From NCBI GenBank assembly GCA_036873755.1, contig JAVTVY010018846.1, positions 19,233-83,232 of the forward strand: a DNA stretch of 64,000 nt. The letters run 5' to 3'. The translations under genes were made by a program, and so were the position numbers. The notes below the pieces were generated by a model that was given only the letters and a program-made list of their open reading frames with translations, searched no databases and had not been told where the DNA came from. Below, one piece after another: positions 1 to 11,659 of this stretch. Position 1 is the stretch's first letter. Every line of letters begins with the position of its first letter. Source of the DNA: Hanleya hanleyi. Its lineage: Eukaryota > Mollusca > Polyplacophora > Lepidopleurida > Hanleyidae.

Positions 1-485
1 CAAATCGGACACTTCTGTCGAAATATTTGTTTTTGTGGAAATGGATGGCAGGAATGGTCTTAGTTCAGACCCATTTTTGTTGACATGCTGTAAGGCCACT
101 ATATGTCCCTTACTTCCGTCCAATCCCTCGCCCATCAACGTAGAGACGGTCGATGTCCAGTCTCGTTCAACAGGTGTCAGTGCTTACGATAGCGCCGTTA
201 TTTCACTGTGATGGTTTTGATGAAATTGGTTCGCAAGTTTACATGTCTTTTTTTTCAGAATCGAACGAACACAAAAACATTGGCGACATTCATTTATTTT
301 ACCCGATATTTCAGCGTCTGTAACACTTTTGGTGGACCGCTATCCAAATGCGGTGGCAAGTTTGAAAACGAAACTTTCTGTTCGGTGTGCTATGTAGACG
401 AGAGTTGTTGACTATTTGGATTGAAATTAGTATTTATTGAAATCTTTTGAGCTCGCCGAGTATCCAGTGAAACATTTCAACATTT
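1..485. other. No gene seen
   Basis: The first 485 bases are AT-rich and broken by stops in all frames. The longest open frame (67 codons) has no domain-like pattern and no supporting splice signals. I see no RNA gene or repeat here. It ends at the terminal inverted repeat of the element starting at 486. Confidence 0.5.
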
Positions 486-1754
486 AACCCTATCTGGCCT
501 GGGCCGATAAATAAGAAAACCTTATACATACTATACTATTCATTGATATTTCCTTACTTGTCCTACTGTAATATACTCTGGGGAAATACCTATGTCACTC
601 ACCTCCATCCCTTGATTTTACTTCAGAAACGCGCCTTAAGAGTGATAACTTTATCAAAAAACTTGACCACACAGACCCATTATTTAAAAATTTAAAACTG
701 TTACAATTACACAAATTAAATCTTTACTCCTGTCTTCTAATCATCCTACAAATTCATTCATCATCCTGAATTGCTACCAGAAAGCTTCCAGGATTATTTC
801 ACTAAACAATCAGATGTTCACCACTACCAAACACGAGGACAACAATGTAATCTATGCAGACCTTTTTATAGATCTAATTTGTCATTTTATACACTTAAAA
901 CTACTGGACCTCGGGAGTGGAACAAACTCTCTCCTCCATTCAAAGCAATTAAATCAATATCACTATTTAAATCTAAACTAAAACATACCTGATCGAAAAC
1001 TGACCCACATCACAATCTGTGCACGGATAATTATGTGTACATAGAACTTTTAAGTGCATTCTTCCTTTTGTTCCTTATTTCGCCGATGAATGCTTATTAT
1101 TTTCCTGTTTGCTTTACACATCGCAGGGATAGAACAAGCCCCAAGGGGTTTTAATCCCGCCAATTTAGATCATCTGGCTAACTTATTCACTATTCTTGAA
1201 TTACAATGTCATTTTTGGTTGAAGCCACTGATATTAGGTTTACAATTGTTGATTCATTGGTGAATAAAATTCAATTCAATTCAATTGGGTCTAGCTCTAC
1301 AATAAAATGTGAAAAAATCCAAGATGGCCGCCATGATGACGTCACTGTGACGTCATTTTCAAAAAGAGCATTTTTGGACCATTTTTTTGTCAGAATTTTC
1401 GAATTTTTTAAAAAAAAATCTTCGCAAAAACTGCATGATAAATTAGTAAATAATAATCTGATATGAAATAAAATAGATTTTACCCACTTTTTCATACAGA
1501 AAAGCAAAACATTTGAAGAAATATGACGAAAACATCACTTTTCTGGTACCTCACATAGCCGCGATTTTGAATTTACCCATGATCCTCTGCTCGGGGGTCA
1601 TGCAAATAGGCTCATAATGACCCCAATATGATAATCTAAAAAGTCAAGAAGTTTCAGCTCTCAATTTTTTGTCGTTCCGGAGATAGGAACAAAAAAACCA
1701 ACGGGGAAGAGGCGGAAAGTGCCTCCCCCCCCCCCGCCCAGGCCAGGTAGGGTT
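486..1754. mobile_element. Non-autonomous DNA transposon (MITE-like) interrupted by a LINE
   Basis: The left end (486-504) reads AACCCTATCTGGCCTGGGC and the right end (1736-1754) is its inverted near-copy, GCCCAGGCCAGGTAGGGTT. The interior after the nested LINE holds a TGACGTCACTGTGACGTCA double palindrome near 1337-1356 and a conserved stretch (about 1570-1670) with ATGCAAATAGGCTCATAATGACC and a TTTCAGCTCTC block. The same features recur at 18545-19390 and 45113-45931, which have related TIRs, and around 12160-12490. No transposase is present, so it must have moved in trans. I see no convincing target-site duplication. Confidence 0.55.
511..1286 (+). mobile_element. 5'-truncated LINE 3' end (CR1/L2-type), same family as 50162-56045
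   Basis: The DNA matches the last ~150 codons of the LINE ORF2 at 52597-55761. The frame is broken, but a 73-codon open piece at 771-992 keeps the C-terminal residues HHYQTRGQ, FYRSNLSFYTLKTTGPREWNKL and SLFKSKLK. The 3' UTR follows, including a CCCCAAGGGG hairpin core near 1139-1149, and the copy ends in the repeated tail (AATTC)n at 1286. Homology begins next to the left TIR of the surrounding element, so a truncated copy landed inside that MITE. It is dead as a gene. Confidence 0.8.
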
Positions 1755-4491
1755 GAAGTGTTACAGAACAGTAACAGTAAACTATTTTCAGTAAACGCAG
1801 ATATAATATCATTCCCCTGATTTACCATCTTGGTTTACCTAGATTGGCAGTACACGAGCCAGTACCAGGCATAACAGAATAAAGCGAGAAATTCGGATAA
1901 TCGAGATCCAGATGTTATATATCTGTATCAGATTCAGTCTATATTTGTTTATTACATTTTCTATATGGGTCTTTTATTCTTCTATTTTTTATCAATGACT
2001 GTTTATTGTCCTATATTCTCCTGTGCGAAAAGGTTATTCTCTTGTATTCTTAAAATATCTAAGTGGAGTTATTGATTTGGTGGAATTAAGGAACGTGATG
2101 ATTTGGATTGTAAGTACCAGGCTTCTTCTAGCCTGGTGTTTATATAATAGTGTCACGCGTTTGATGGTCCAAGAGCGACAGCATCGAGGATGGAGTAGGC
2201 AGATGGGCACCGCATTCAATCACTGGGACTATTGATAAAATGAATACAGATTGCAGAGGACATCAAGTCCACTCATTTCCACTCCCGAGGATCAGATGAC
2301 ATTGCCAATAACTGGGATTAGGCTCACTGACAACAATGTACGAAAATAGAATTTAACAAAAACAAAACAAAAACAAGAAAACAACATTATATATAAAATA
2401 CAACGGTAACATATGATTTGACAACGTGCATGAGAGAGACTTCAACATGATAGTAAAAAAAATACCCTTGCTGGCTACAAACTGTCATCCTCGCTAAAAC
2501 CAGGAGTATCTCTATCCTAGATATAGCTTGGGCAATGTATCGTGTTCAACGTAAAGTAACATCCTGGATATATTGATCAATCAGATCACTTGTTTACGGC
2601 GACCAAGGCGACCCTGACAAGAGATTCGAAAGCACCATAGCTTGTGGGATATACCCGATGGCAGATAAACACGCACATTTTCAACAACCATGAACATTAA
2701 TAAATATAACGAAAACATAGTTTAAAACAAAATCTGTTTGAAGAAAAAATAAACCCATTCATCTAGCATCAAACATCCAACAAGCCAGGCAAATGTAGGG
2801 AACACTGACACTTTAAAGGCGATTCGCGATGTCAGTGTATCCGTCTTCACCTTCCCACTGAAGGACTTGAATTGGGCGAAATAACGCACGGATTTCTACA
2901 CAATTTCACTGATCTATCCATTAAATTTTTTATTGTTATGCATGCTTAGATTAAATAGTTTAGATTCGGTATCAGCCAATAGTTCAGCGCAGAAAGTAAA
3001 ACCCTAACGTACTTTTCCGTCAGCGCAGTTTAAGTGGAAGGTGGGCGGAACACGGTCTGCCTTGCAAGTTGGTCAAGGGTTCGCCTTTGCCTCACAAATA
3101 GAAACCTTGACGTTGTGAAGATGCAAACCGTAGGCATCGGAGCAGGAAAAAAATTCAGAGAAGAAGTCCCAATCCATTGTTCCCTTTAGGCAACCTCTGC
3201 CAAAGAAGAGAATTGTTTTTTTAAAAATTTTTTGCTGCCTCTGTTGCGACGAATAATCGAAGGCCAATGGTAGGTATTTGGATTATGATTTGTGCTCGGT
3301 TTCGTTCAACACAACAATGTACTTGATATGCCAAAGATTCTTATAATATACGAATTAGCATCTTTGGGAACGACCTGATCTTGATAGAACAGAGTTGCTT
3401 CCTCTTAGTGGCAAACTGAACGTCGGTCAAGTGCTACAACAATGCATGGTGATGTAAAATCACGTGATCGAACACTCTATCACACCCAAAAGTACAAGGT
3501 AATGATTATAATTGTCAATCTGGACGTTCTTGACTTGGAAATCACCATATTTATCAGAGCGGGGTCCCATATCACCCACATCACTGACTGTCGAAGTCTC
3601 CTTACCTGAAATCCGTCAATTTGCAATTTGGGTGATTTAGGTGTGAGAATATTGGAGAAACTATTGAAACTACGACAAAATAGTTGGCATACTGTCGAAA
3701 GAGCAGCTTCTAGAGAATATAATGCGATAAACCGTAAGGCTGTACTACCCATAGTTCCAGAGTTCTAGTCCTTGAAAGATGAGTTCGGTTTCTTTTCAGT
3801 CTTTTACAAAATTTTCCCGTCCAAATTCATAACTTTAAAATCCGATCATTTTGATTGGTCGATGGTGTCCATTTTGTTTCAATGAGCAACTTCTCAAATA
3901 GATTTTTGAAAGACCCCGATTCATCGTTTATGTGTAGCAAGATTCATGTTGATTGCTTCATTGGTTCCAGAGGAGTAGGGTTCAGAATTTTGTTTTGAAA
4001 ACGGGGTAAATCCAAGATGGCTGCTGAACCCTGTGACCAATCACAAACAATTTTCAATATGCACTGTATCTTCACATGTCTAATACATGTGTGAAGTTTG
4101 AGCATGATTGGCCTGATGGTTGCTGAGATTTAGCACCCACAAAATTAGGGAAAAGATTATGAATTTTTAGGGCGAACAATAATAGTAGTCTTTCGATGAA
4201 ATCGGAAACCTAATAATCCAAGCAATAATAAGAAGTCTTCCGATTTTCATCGGAAGCCTATTAAATGGCTTCCAGCCATGATGGATTGGAACCCTAATAG
4301 AAGACATGAGTTTCCAGCCATACTGGCTCGGAACCCTAATTATCTAGCGTTATTTTTAAACATATTTGAACGCTTGAGGTAGAAAACTAATTTTGACAGT
4401 GTTAACAGGGAAACAGAGGATTTTGCAGAAATAAGCTATCTTAAGATGTTGTTATTCATTAACCATAAGAATTACTCTGGACATGCTATAA
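1755..4491. other. Non-coding stretch, no gene recognised
   Basis: No open frame shows a recognisable domain. Frames of 60-90 codons at 2023-2235 (plus), 3073-3267 (minus) and 3480-3752 (minus) have no homologue I know and lack clear splice sites. The only organised DNA I see is the dispersed repeat near 3985-4350. The stretch ends at 4491/4492, where the duplicated block begins. Confidence 0.5.
3985..4350. repeat. Dispersed repeat with short hairpins
   Basis: This piece contains two inverted motifs around 4190-4265 in which CTTCCGAT and ATCGGAAG pair across a TTTC loop. A twice-repeated phrase follows, of the form TTCCAGCCATnnTGG..GGAACCCTAAT. The preceding sentence-like stretch (ATTGGCCTGATGGTTGCTGAGAT) resembles repeats I know from molluscan sequence. 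No coding capacity is seen. The assignment is from pattern memory only. Confidence 0.35.
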
Positions 4492-6119
4492 GATATTAGG
4501 CTAACTGAACAAAATTCGTTCATTCGTAGCATTTTAATAGGTACATGTGTTGTCCTTTCTTTGGGTTTCAGATATATCATTCATTTTGCAAACCATCTGA
4601 GATCTGTCCTGATATGTTTCCACTTACATATCTGTTATAAATCCTGGTACACAGGACCAAGTTTTCCTAATCCAGTTTTCATGTAGTCCTGTGTCCTTCT
4701 CCAGGTCTCCAGTTTCTTAGATCGTGTGTACAAGTAACCAGTTGTAGTTGATGGCAGCACTCGGTTTTATCCGTTTATAATAAAGTATAGAATCATATCA
4801 CTGCCTTTCACAACTGGGAACTATTTTTTATATGACATGTTGCAATGAAAATCTGAGGCATTCAAAAAAACAAAACAAAACAAAACAATCATTGTATATG
4901 TATTTGTCAAGGAAACTGGGTCGGGTGCACTGGGCCTAAGGTGAATGACTAAAACGTGGAGAGGACACTTCGGGTGAGGAGTCGGGTGGATGCAAGAAAT
5001 GGATTTCCGTTGAAAAAATAAAATGACTTTATACCCCAACATCTGGAAAAAACCCGTCAAATAGGTCTAGATGAACCCTACTTGGTCTCAAGGGGGAAGG
5101 TAGACCAATATGTGTATTATGAGATTGCGGGTCACTGTAAAACTAGGGTATTCTCGAGAACAATATATGGGAGATCTAGTTGGGCTTACCCCGAGACAAA
5201 TGAGTTGAGCATGGTGGGGAGCGATCGTACGATCACGGGACAGACGTTTGGATGCAAATATAGGATTTCCCGCGGAAACCCGGAAAAACAAACTTTGCCC
5301 CCCAAAATGCGGATAAAACCAAGTAAAGTTTATATGGGTCATAACGGGTTCACAAGGGTCGTGCATGGTGGAGAGTGCTGGTCGAGCACGCGACTGCTGG
5401 TTGCATGCAAAAGCACGGTTCCGAAAACTCCCGAAAAACTGATTCAATGAGGGAAACGGACTTAGCATTCCGTCGCCCACAGGGATCGGGCAGGTTGAGG
5501 AGCGCTGGCTTCATGCAAAACAAGGAGTTTCCCCCAAATAAAATCCAGAAAAAGACTTTACAGGGCTAAAACATGTAAGAATGGTGGAATTGGTACGCAT
5601 GAATCACCATTTTCTTGAGGGATACAAGGATGGGTGTGGACATTCTATCGATCTAGCGTACGCTGTAGCCTATGAACGGCGGATTCGAAGAGCATCGTGG
5701 ATTGAGTTTCGTCGGTAGCGTCATGGCGCGCATGCGCACTCAATAGAGATGGCTTCTGTGGACGTTTTGGGAGATAGGTGGGCCAAATTTTTTTTGAATG
5801 GGGCGTGCAGGGTGTCGCCTTGAAGCTCTCAGCCCGTAGACTAGGCTTGAGGTGGTTTGACCGGCACCGACGTCATGGTGCACATGCACAGTAGAGGAGT
5901 AGTATCGAGAGAGAGTATGTTTTTGGGCGATCTAGGGACAATCGTTGATCTAAATAGGCCGTGCAGGGTGTCATTGTGAAGCTCGTGGTGCGTAGACTGG
6001 ACGCCGAGATCTGTTGTCCTAGGAATAGACCAGCTGGGACCGCACGACTACACGATGGAACCGGTTTAGATCTGATTGAAATTGTTCGAATCCGTTTGAG
6101 GGTGAATTAGTGTAGCATC

Positions 6120-6672
6120 CATCATTAAGCGTCAGTCCAGGCTATTGTAACGATAGCATGTCATAGAGCGGTCGTTTTCGTAATTTTATCGCATTACTCA
6201 GAGTCTTCTTGGGTGATAACCCCATATCGTCTTCAAAATATCGCTTGGCATTCACGCGGGCTCAGTGTCTGAGATCTGTAGATAGACTGTCAGTGTTCTT
6301 ACCCACACATACTTCATACCCATGCAGATTATTCCGGTGCCTCGTCATATCGTAGTATCTGGGAGAGGTTTACCCAAACTAAGAGCTAGTATGAGCCATG
6401 TTGAATGATTGAACTTGAGCTTGAGACATCTTTCATATTATTGGCGGTTCAAATTGCTGCTTAGTCTGAAGGCTCGTCCACAATCATGACATTCTTATCC
6501 TGGTGCCTTATGGACTAACCGTTGATGTCGCCGTACAGATGACTTATCTTACATTTATACCCGGCAACAGGCTCATAGACAAGTTAGTGACATCTCAACT
6601 GACTGTGTAGTCTGAAACGGTGTTCACAATCCTCACATTGATGCCCGAGTGTCTCACGGAGACACCATTCAG
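6120..6672 (-). pseudogene. Decayed C2H2-finger gene of the E1/E2 family, copy A
   Basis: On the minus strand the stretch near 6205-6245 matches the codons for the E2 finger-protein motif HLEEDMGLPP. The stretch near 6330-6400 matches its N-terminus, from the start codon through the finger. Large parts between are lost and stops are frequent. Further right, near 6440-6520 and 6600-6672, more finger-like stretches follow, better preserved in copy B (27640-28330). Copy A is cut off at 6672 by unrelated DNA. Confidence 0.5.
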
Positions 6673-8395
6673 TGAATGACATTTTGACATGTATTTCTAA
6701 CCATAGATTTGCTTGGGACCCTTATAGCGCTTTTGTATATCTTTTGCACACATTGTAATCTGTATGGCTATTGTTATCAAATTTTGTTTCATTCGGTGAC
6801 ATTGTAATGCATGACCTGAAGACTGTTCTACGCGATTATGTTTTTTTTTCCAACTTTGTATCCTCCTTTGTAATGTTTTTCTTTTTTTTCTTTTGTCACT
6901 CTTGCCCGTGGGTGTGCGTTTTGGTGCACGAAACGTACTCTCGCTTGAAGTTAAGTTTTGGTGTATTGGCGGCTGATGAACTGATCATTCACACAGTTTC
7001 TATCACCATTTCTTGTCTTCTTATTATTGTATTTTTCTTTGGCTTATTTCTTGTTTCACTGTTCTGACATTATCTTGCATGTAGGTTGGAGTTTTGACAT
7101 TTTGATACAGATAAATGTTATTTGTTTTGATTTTCATGAACATCTAATGTGTTGATAAACTATTTTGGATTTGAAGCTAATGGATGAATTTTCCAGCCAT
7201 TGTTTTGATATTTGCGCCATGTTTTGAGCACATTGTTTTGACATGTCCACACTTGTCAGTGACTGGCACGTGTCTCACATGCCTAGAGTACTTTCATTGA
7301 GAAATGATAGTAAATATGGCCTTATGACCTTACGCAATGAATATGGACTACGGTAATTGAATAAATTGTTTCCAGTATTCGACCGATATTTCTGATAACG
7401 ACCTTGGCTATTCATAATGGACTATTCTTTGACATTTTGCTATTATTCTTGCTGCCTTACGCATTTTGTGTTTATACTTTGAGATGAATGAACGATCTTC
7501 GTTCGTATCTTTCATCTTCCATTGTTGGATGATATGTAAAATATCGATTCTGGGCCACCATATAAATGCATAAAAGATATCTAAGATGTCGCCACCATTT
7601 AAATGCATAAATTCTGACTTTTCATTTACCAATTTTATATAAATCTGTGTGCATGCAAACCTTGATATTGTGATGTGTTTTGACAAAGCTATTTCCGAAA
7701 TACTATTCCATGACCCTTTAGGTCGGTTATTGCAAACACAACTATTTGTGAGAATCAGTTATGTAAGTTCAAATTTACAGGATAACATAGAAACCGCTTA
7801 TGTAAGTGTAATGATTTAACCTTGGTTTTGACGAATGAATTTATATAATGCGACAGTTTTGTGATTTGCTAGTCATAATTGTACCGAATTTGTAAGGACA
7901 TTTATGCCGGATTAAATTGACATTGTAACGTCTAGTTTTGTATATAACGGAATGAACGCCACATATAGTCAGGCTAATAACACCAGGTCTCCCTGATGGC
8001 TAGTAACACCAGGTCTCCCTGATGGCTAAACCATCAGGTCTCATAGAGGCTCATGTCTCCGATAATAGTTATTGCTATCTACAGTTCCGAAGTGACTGTT
8101 TACAGAATGATCTGATGTTGATGAATTTGCGCTAGTCTGCCTGCCAAATGATGCCGGTCATTACTAAGTTAGGTGGAATGAATTTACAATAAATCGGCTT
8201 AATATTCAACAGACGTTTTCGTATTTAAAGAGGTTGTCAAGACTTTGAGAAATCTCAGAAGCCGGTCCTTGGAAACTATTATTGTGTAGGTTTTATGAAG
8301 ACCATCCCTGTGTCTGAGACGACTATGCGTTACAACATCTGAAAGATCACGCGCACAAGCCCTGTCGTCTTAAAGACCTCAAATTTCATACTATG
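6673..8395. other. Copy-A-specific 1.7 kb stretch
   Basis: Copy B has about 375 bases of finger-gene remnant at the matching place (28206-28580), so copy A has suffered a replacement or insertion with deletion. The stretch is AT-rich, with runs of T and a 98-codon plus-strand frame (6771-7067) that is hydrophobic but low in complexity. I do not call it a gene. At 7972-8026 a unit of the form TAACACCAGGTCTCCCTGATGGCT occurs twice in tandem, with a partial inverted echo after it. No terminal repeats or transposase are seen. Confidence 0.5.
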
Positions 8396-9741
8396 TCTTT
8401 TTTGAACGTTATGACCAATTGGGTCAGGTTGACCGAGTGGTCATGGGCGTGGGTTCCATTCCCACTCCATTATGTACCGCGATGTATTGTGAATGCGTGC
8501 ACATACGCACAAGGACAGTAGTATAGAAAGTAGACTTTCGGTTTGGTTCGTGGTGGGGACTGATCTTCGCCACCTGTAGACAGGTATGGACTTGTCTGTG
8601 AATGACGCTCCGTATTCTGAGCTGACCCCCAATACACAACATTGATGCTCTATATTAACTATATTGGTGTTCTTTAAAACCAAATTACTGCTCTGTGACA
8701 TAACACAGACGCTATAAATCACCATGCATGACCCATGTGCACATCGTATAGCCCATATACACTTGACGGGGCGCAAACTCTGAACTTATTTGGACTTGTC
8801 AGAGTCCCAGGTTCGCATCCCCCCCCAGCAGCCACACTTTCCACCCTGCCGGACAGATATGAAGCCGGTATGGCCCACGAACACTTGATTATTCTTTTCG
8901 GATTTTCCCGCAAAGTCCTAGATTTGCATCCACCCGTCAGTCAAGAGACCAGACGAGCGGTCGCCTCCCTGTATGACCCATATGGCCCAGGGTTAGCCAA
9001 TGGGTAACAAATTCGTTTTTGATGTTTTATTCTTTAGAAAGTCCTTGTATTACATCCACCCGCAATCCCACAGTGCACCTCTCGGAAGGCCACAGCCCCT
9101 TTGGGACCATTTACGGCCCACCTAAATCCACTTGACGAGGATTTCCGCATATTTGGGTATAAAGTCCGTCTCTCGCATTTTCGGTCTTTCCAGAATCCTA
9201 GTTTAACATCAACCGGCAATTCACTTCTCGGAAGTCCACGGCTGTTGAAATGTAAAGTTTGTTTTTTCCGCATTCTATTATTTCAGAGAAAATCCTATTT
9301 TTGCATTCAGCCATCTCCGCGGTACTATAGCTAACCAAGGCCAAAGGTCAGCCCTCTCCGTTTCCTCTCCATTTGTTACGGCCGATTCCCTGAGCCCCAA
9401 ATAATGAGAGATTTCCACTTTATATACTACTTCCTGTGTGTGTTTGCCAACTCCTGACGTTAACAGAACATAAATCAAGATTATGTAGAAAGAAGGCACG
9501 AACGTAGAGTTTCATAGAGTCACTGGTGCATTATGGGATATGTTCCAGTTTCATAGCACTTGATTATTCAATTCAATTTTTTAAAAGCACGTCTTGTATT
9601 TTATTGGCTAGTAGGGAGAATTGAAAGAACATACAGCCGACCATATCGTTTCTGTAAAGGTTCATTTTGGAGAATGGCTGCCTAACAGATGTCGGATCTG
9701 AGGCTTCTCGGGACCCAGAGAAACATAAGCACATAGAAAGG

Positions 9742-10424
9742 TACTTACCCATTAGAGACACTTACAAAGTGACTTACCTGGTAGAGAAACATAGCCACAA
9801 ACAAAGTGACTTACATGGTTGCGAAATATATCCATAAAAGTGACTTGCCTGGTATAGAAACATGGCCACATACAAAAAGACTGACCTGGTAGAGAAACAT
9901 AGTCACATACAAAGTGATTTACCTGGTTAAGAAAAATAGCCTCTTACAAAGAGACTTACCTGGTAGAGAAACATATACATACAAAGTGACTTACCTGGTA
10001 GAAAAACACAGCCTCATACAAAGTGACTTACCAGGTAGATAAACATAGTCACATACAAAGTGATTTTCCTGGTAGAGAAAAATAGCCTCTTACAAAGAGA
10101 CTTACCTGGTAGAGAAACATATACATACAAAGTGACTTACCTGGTAGAAAAACACAGCCTCATACAAAGTGACTTACCTGGTAGAGAAACGTATCCATAC
10201 AAAGTGACTTACCTGGCAACAAAACATATCCATACAAAGTTACTTACCTGGTAGATAAATATAGTCACATACAAATTAACTTACCTGGTAGAGAAACACA
10301 GCCCCATAAAAAGTGACTTACCTGGTAGATAAACATAGTCACATACAAAATGACTTACCTGGTAGAGAAACAAAGAAAGTGACTTGCTTGGTAGAGGAAC
10401 ATAACTACATACAAAGTGACTTAC
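9742..10424 (-). repeat. Minisatellite of splice-junction units next to the receptor exon (copy A)
   Basis: About 19 units of ~36-38 bp run up to the exon boundary. On the gene's strand each unit reads TTTCTCTACCAG|GTAAGTCACTTTG followed by a variable ATGTGACTATG part. About a dozen units keep a perfect CAG|GTAAGT. The last unit before the exon (10419-10430) is the exon's own donor, so the array appears to have grown from the junction. Each unit pairs a short pyrimidine-rich AG with a donor, the layout of a recursive (zero-length-exon) splice site. The short frames on both strands here are by-products of the repeat. Confidence 0.9.
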
Positions 10425-11561
10425 CTGGTGAGGGTCATACACTTCATTTTCATGACATTCTGAACTCTCCATATCCCCTTCCTGAAATTGTCGCACAGGA
10501 TTAAAATTGAACAACACGGAGAAGGATTGTGTTGGTAGCACCGTTGGTGGTGGGGTGCCTTTCACCGGACAGAGGGGTCCAGTTCTTGGCATCAAATCCT
10601 CCATCTCGTAACCACAATCAAATGCACAAAATATGTTTTTGTACGAGTCTAGAAAAGGGGGACACCGAGGTTCAACGATATTGGTGAAAGCGGAACACAA
10701 TTTTTGTGACGGTATGACCTCCTCGGCTGATCCAGGGCACTGATCAGCCATTTTACCTGGTGCGAAGCACTTTCGAGTTTCACTGTCAGCTGGTTCGGTC
10801 AACTTGATTTCACAGAATGGTTTGTCGCCGACGAGTTGTAAGAGATCATTGGCCGATGTGATTTGTCCGATACCCACATAGTCATCGCATTCAATCTCAG
10901 CATTCCAGTCACGAGTTACCCCTGTATCTCCGTGGCAGACGGCGCAAAACCAATTTCGGTAATTCCGCCTTGTTCCAACGCTGTAAACTGGTAAGTGCGT
11001 TTTACTGTCAGCAAAACTGGTTGAACTATTCTCACACTTTTCCCTTACTTCTTCATCTTCGAATTGTTCTGGACATTTGTTCACAAAATAGAAATGATTC
11101 TCCTTCCCTTTTTGACTTCCAGGTTTATTTTTTATTTTTAAATACTGAGACATACAAATTTTGAGTGGAGAACTCGGCTTCAACGATTTGTTGTAAAGTT
11201 GTTCTTCAGTGTACATATCCGGACAGCAGTCGTCGTAGAACAGGCAGTTTGAATCACAATGACACCCTCCGCAATACAAGAGGGGCTCTGTATGAATCGG
11301 ATAGTCTTTGGATCGTTCATACTCGCAAACCGCATCTTTCCCACAAGCAAATAGAGCCCAGTATAAAGCATCTCTCTTAAATCCAGCAGGTGCAGATTCA
11401 AGAACATCCGTGTTGTCTGCCACCTGCTGCTGTCCTCGCAGATCCTGATGCCACGTGTTGTTGTGATCGCCGGTGGAATTGTTACCTCCATGGTTTTCTC
11501 GAACTAGGGAAGAAACCAGTGCTACGAGAAAGAAATAATGGACGGACATCGGCGATACCAT
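10425..11561 (-). CDS. First coding exon of a somatomedin-B-like secreted/receptor ectodomain protein (candidate adhesion or Mth-like GPCR)
   Basis: From the ATG at 11561 the exon codes 379 residues and ends in phase 0 at CACCAG|GTAAGT. Residues 1-20 form a hydrophobic signal peptide, followed by a low-complexity region rich in N, H and Q with N-glycosylation sites. A cysteine cluster at about residues 73-113 (C73, C79, C97, C100, C102, C106, C112, C113, with YCGGCHCDSNCLFYDDCCPD) is a somatomedin-B-type knot. A second cysteine-rich region follows, with WFCAVCHGDTG, IECDDYV, RKCFAPGKM and FCAFDCGYEMED. Molluscs have many receptors with this ectodomain ahead of a seven-helix domain. That last step is family knowledge: no membrane helices or later exons are seen in the window. 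The frame past 10425 runs into the splice-site minisatellite and is not coding. Copy B is broken. Confidence 0.7.
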
Positions 11562-11623
11562 GCTGCAAACTGGATCGTCTCTCGGTCCAAAGTGTCTAAT
11601 AAACCGAGAACTAATATATTGTA

Positions 11624-11630
11624 TTATATA
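11624..11630 (-). promoter_or_regulatory. Candidate TATA box of the receptor gene (copy A)
   Basis: On the minus strand TATATAA lies about 63 bases upstream of the ATG at 11561, within GCTATATAATAC. A small inverted repeat (TCTCGG..CCGAGA, 11578-11607) lies between. The same layout is kept in copy B upstream of 37538. This suggests that the exon is truly the first coding exon. No experimental support is available. Confidence 0.4.
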
Positions 11631-11659
11631 GCGGTTTGGTCTGTAATTGGAAGATGTTT

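Larger units (their letters stand above)
4820..9340. mobile_element. Fossil element with inverted subterminal arrays (copy A)
   Basis: Diverged units near 4920-5570 and 8880-9330 are inverted relative to each other. The left has GGGTGGATGCAAG..GGATTTCC and GGATGCAAATATAGGATTTCC; the right has AATCCTATTTTTGCATTCA and ACATCCACCCGCAATCC. Between them lies a decayed gene related to the C2H2-finger protein of E1 and E2, and direct units with GCGCATGCGC and AGTAGTATCGAGAGAG (5690-6010). The architecture (inverted arrays around a finger gene) matches E2, so I read this as an older member of the same group. Exact ends are not visible. Confidence 0.4.

Noticed and set aside
5082..5480. Overlapping 122- and 130-codon frames
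   Set aside because: They lie in the degenerate subterminal array. Copy B has frame-changing indels at the same place (26725-26997) and no domain is visible.
6771..7067. Small membrane protein in the copy-A-specific stretch
   Set aside because: Its hydrophobicity comes from poly-T tracts. The stretch is absent from copy B and the frame has no start context or homologue that I know.
9780..10500. CRISPR-like array (short repeats with variable parts)
   Set aside because: The units are directly adjacent and diverge gradually, with no unique spacers, in a eukaryotic intron. It is a minisatellite.
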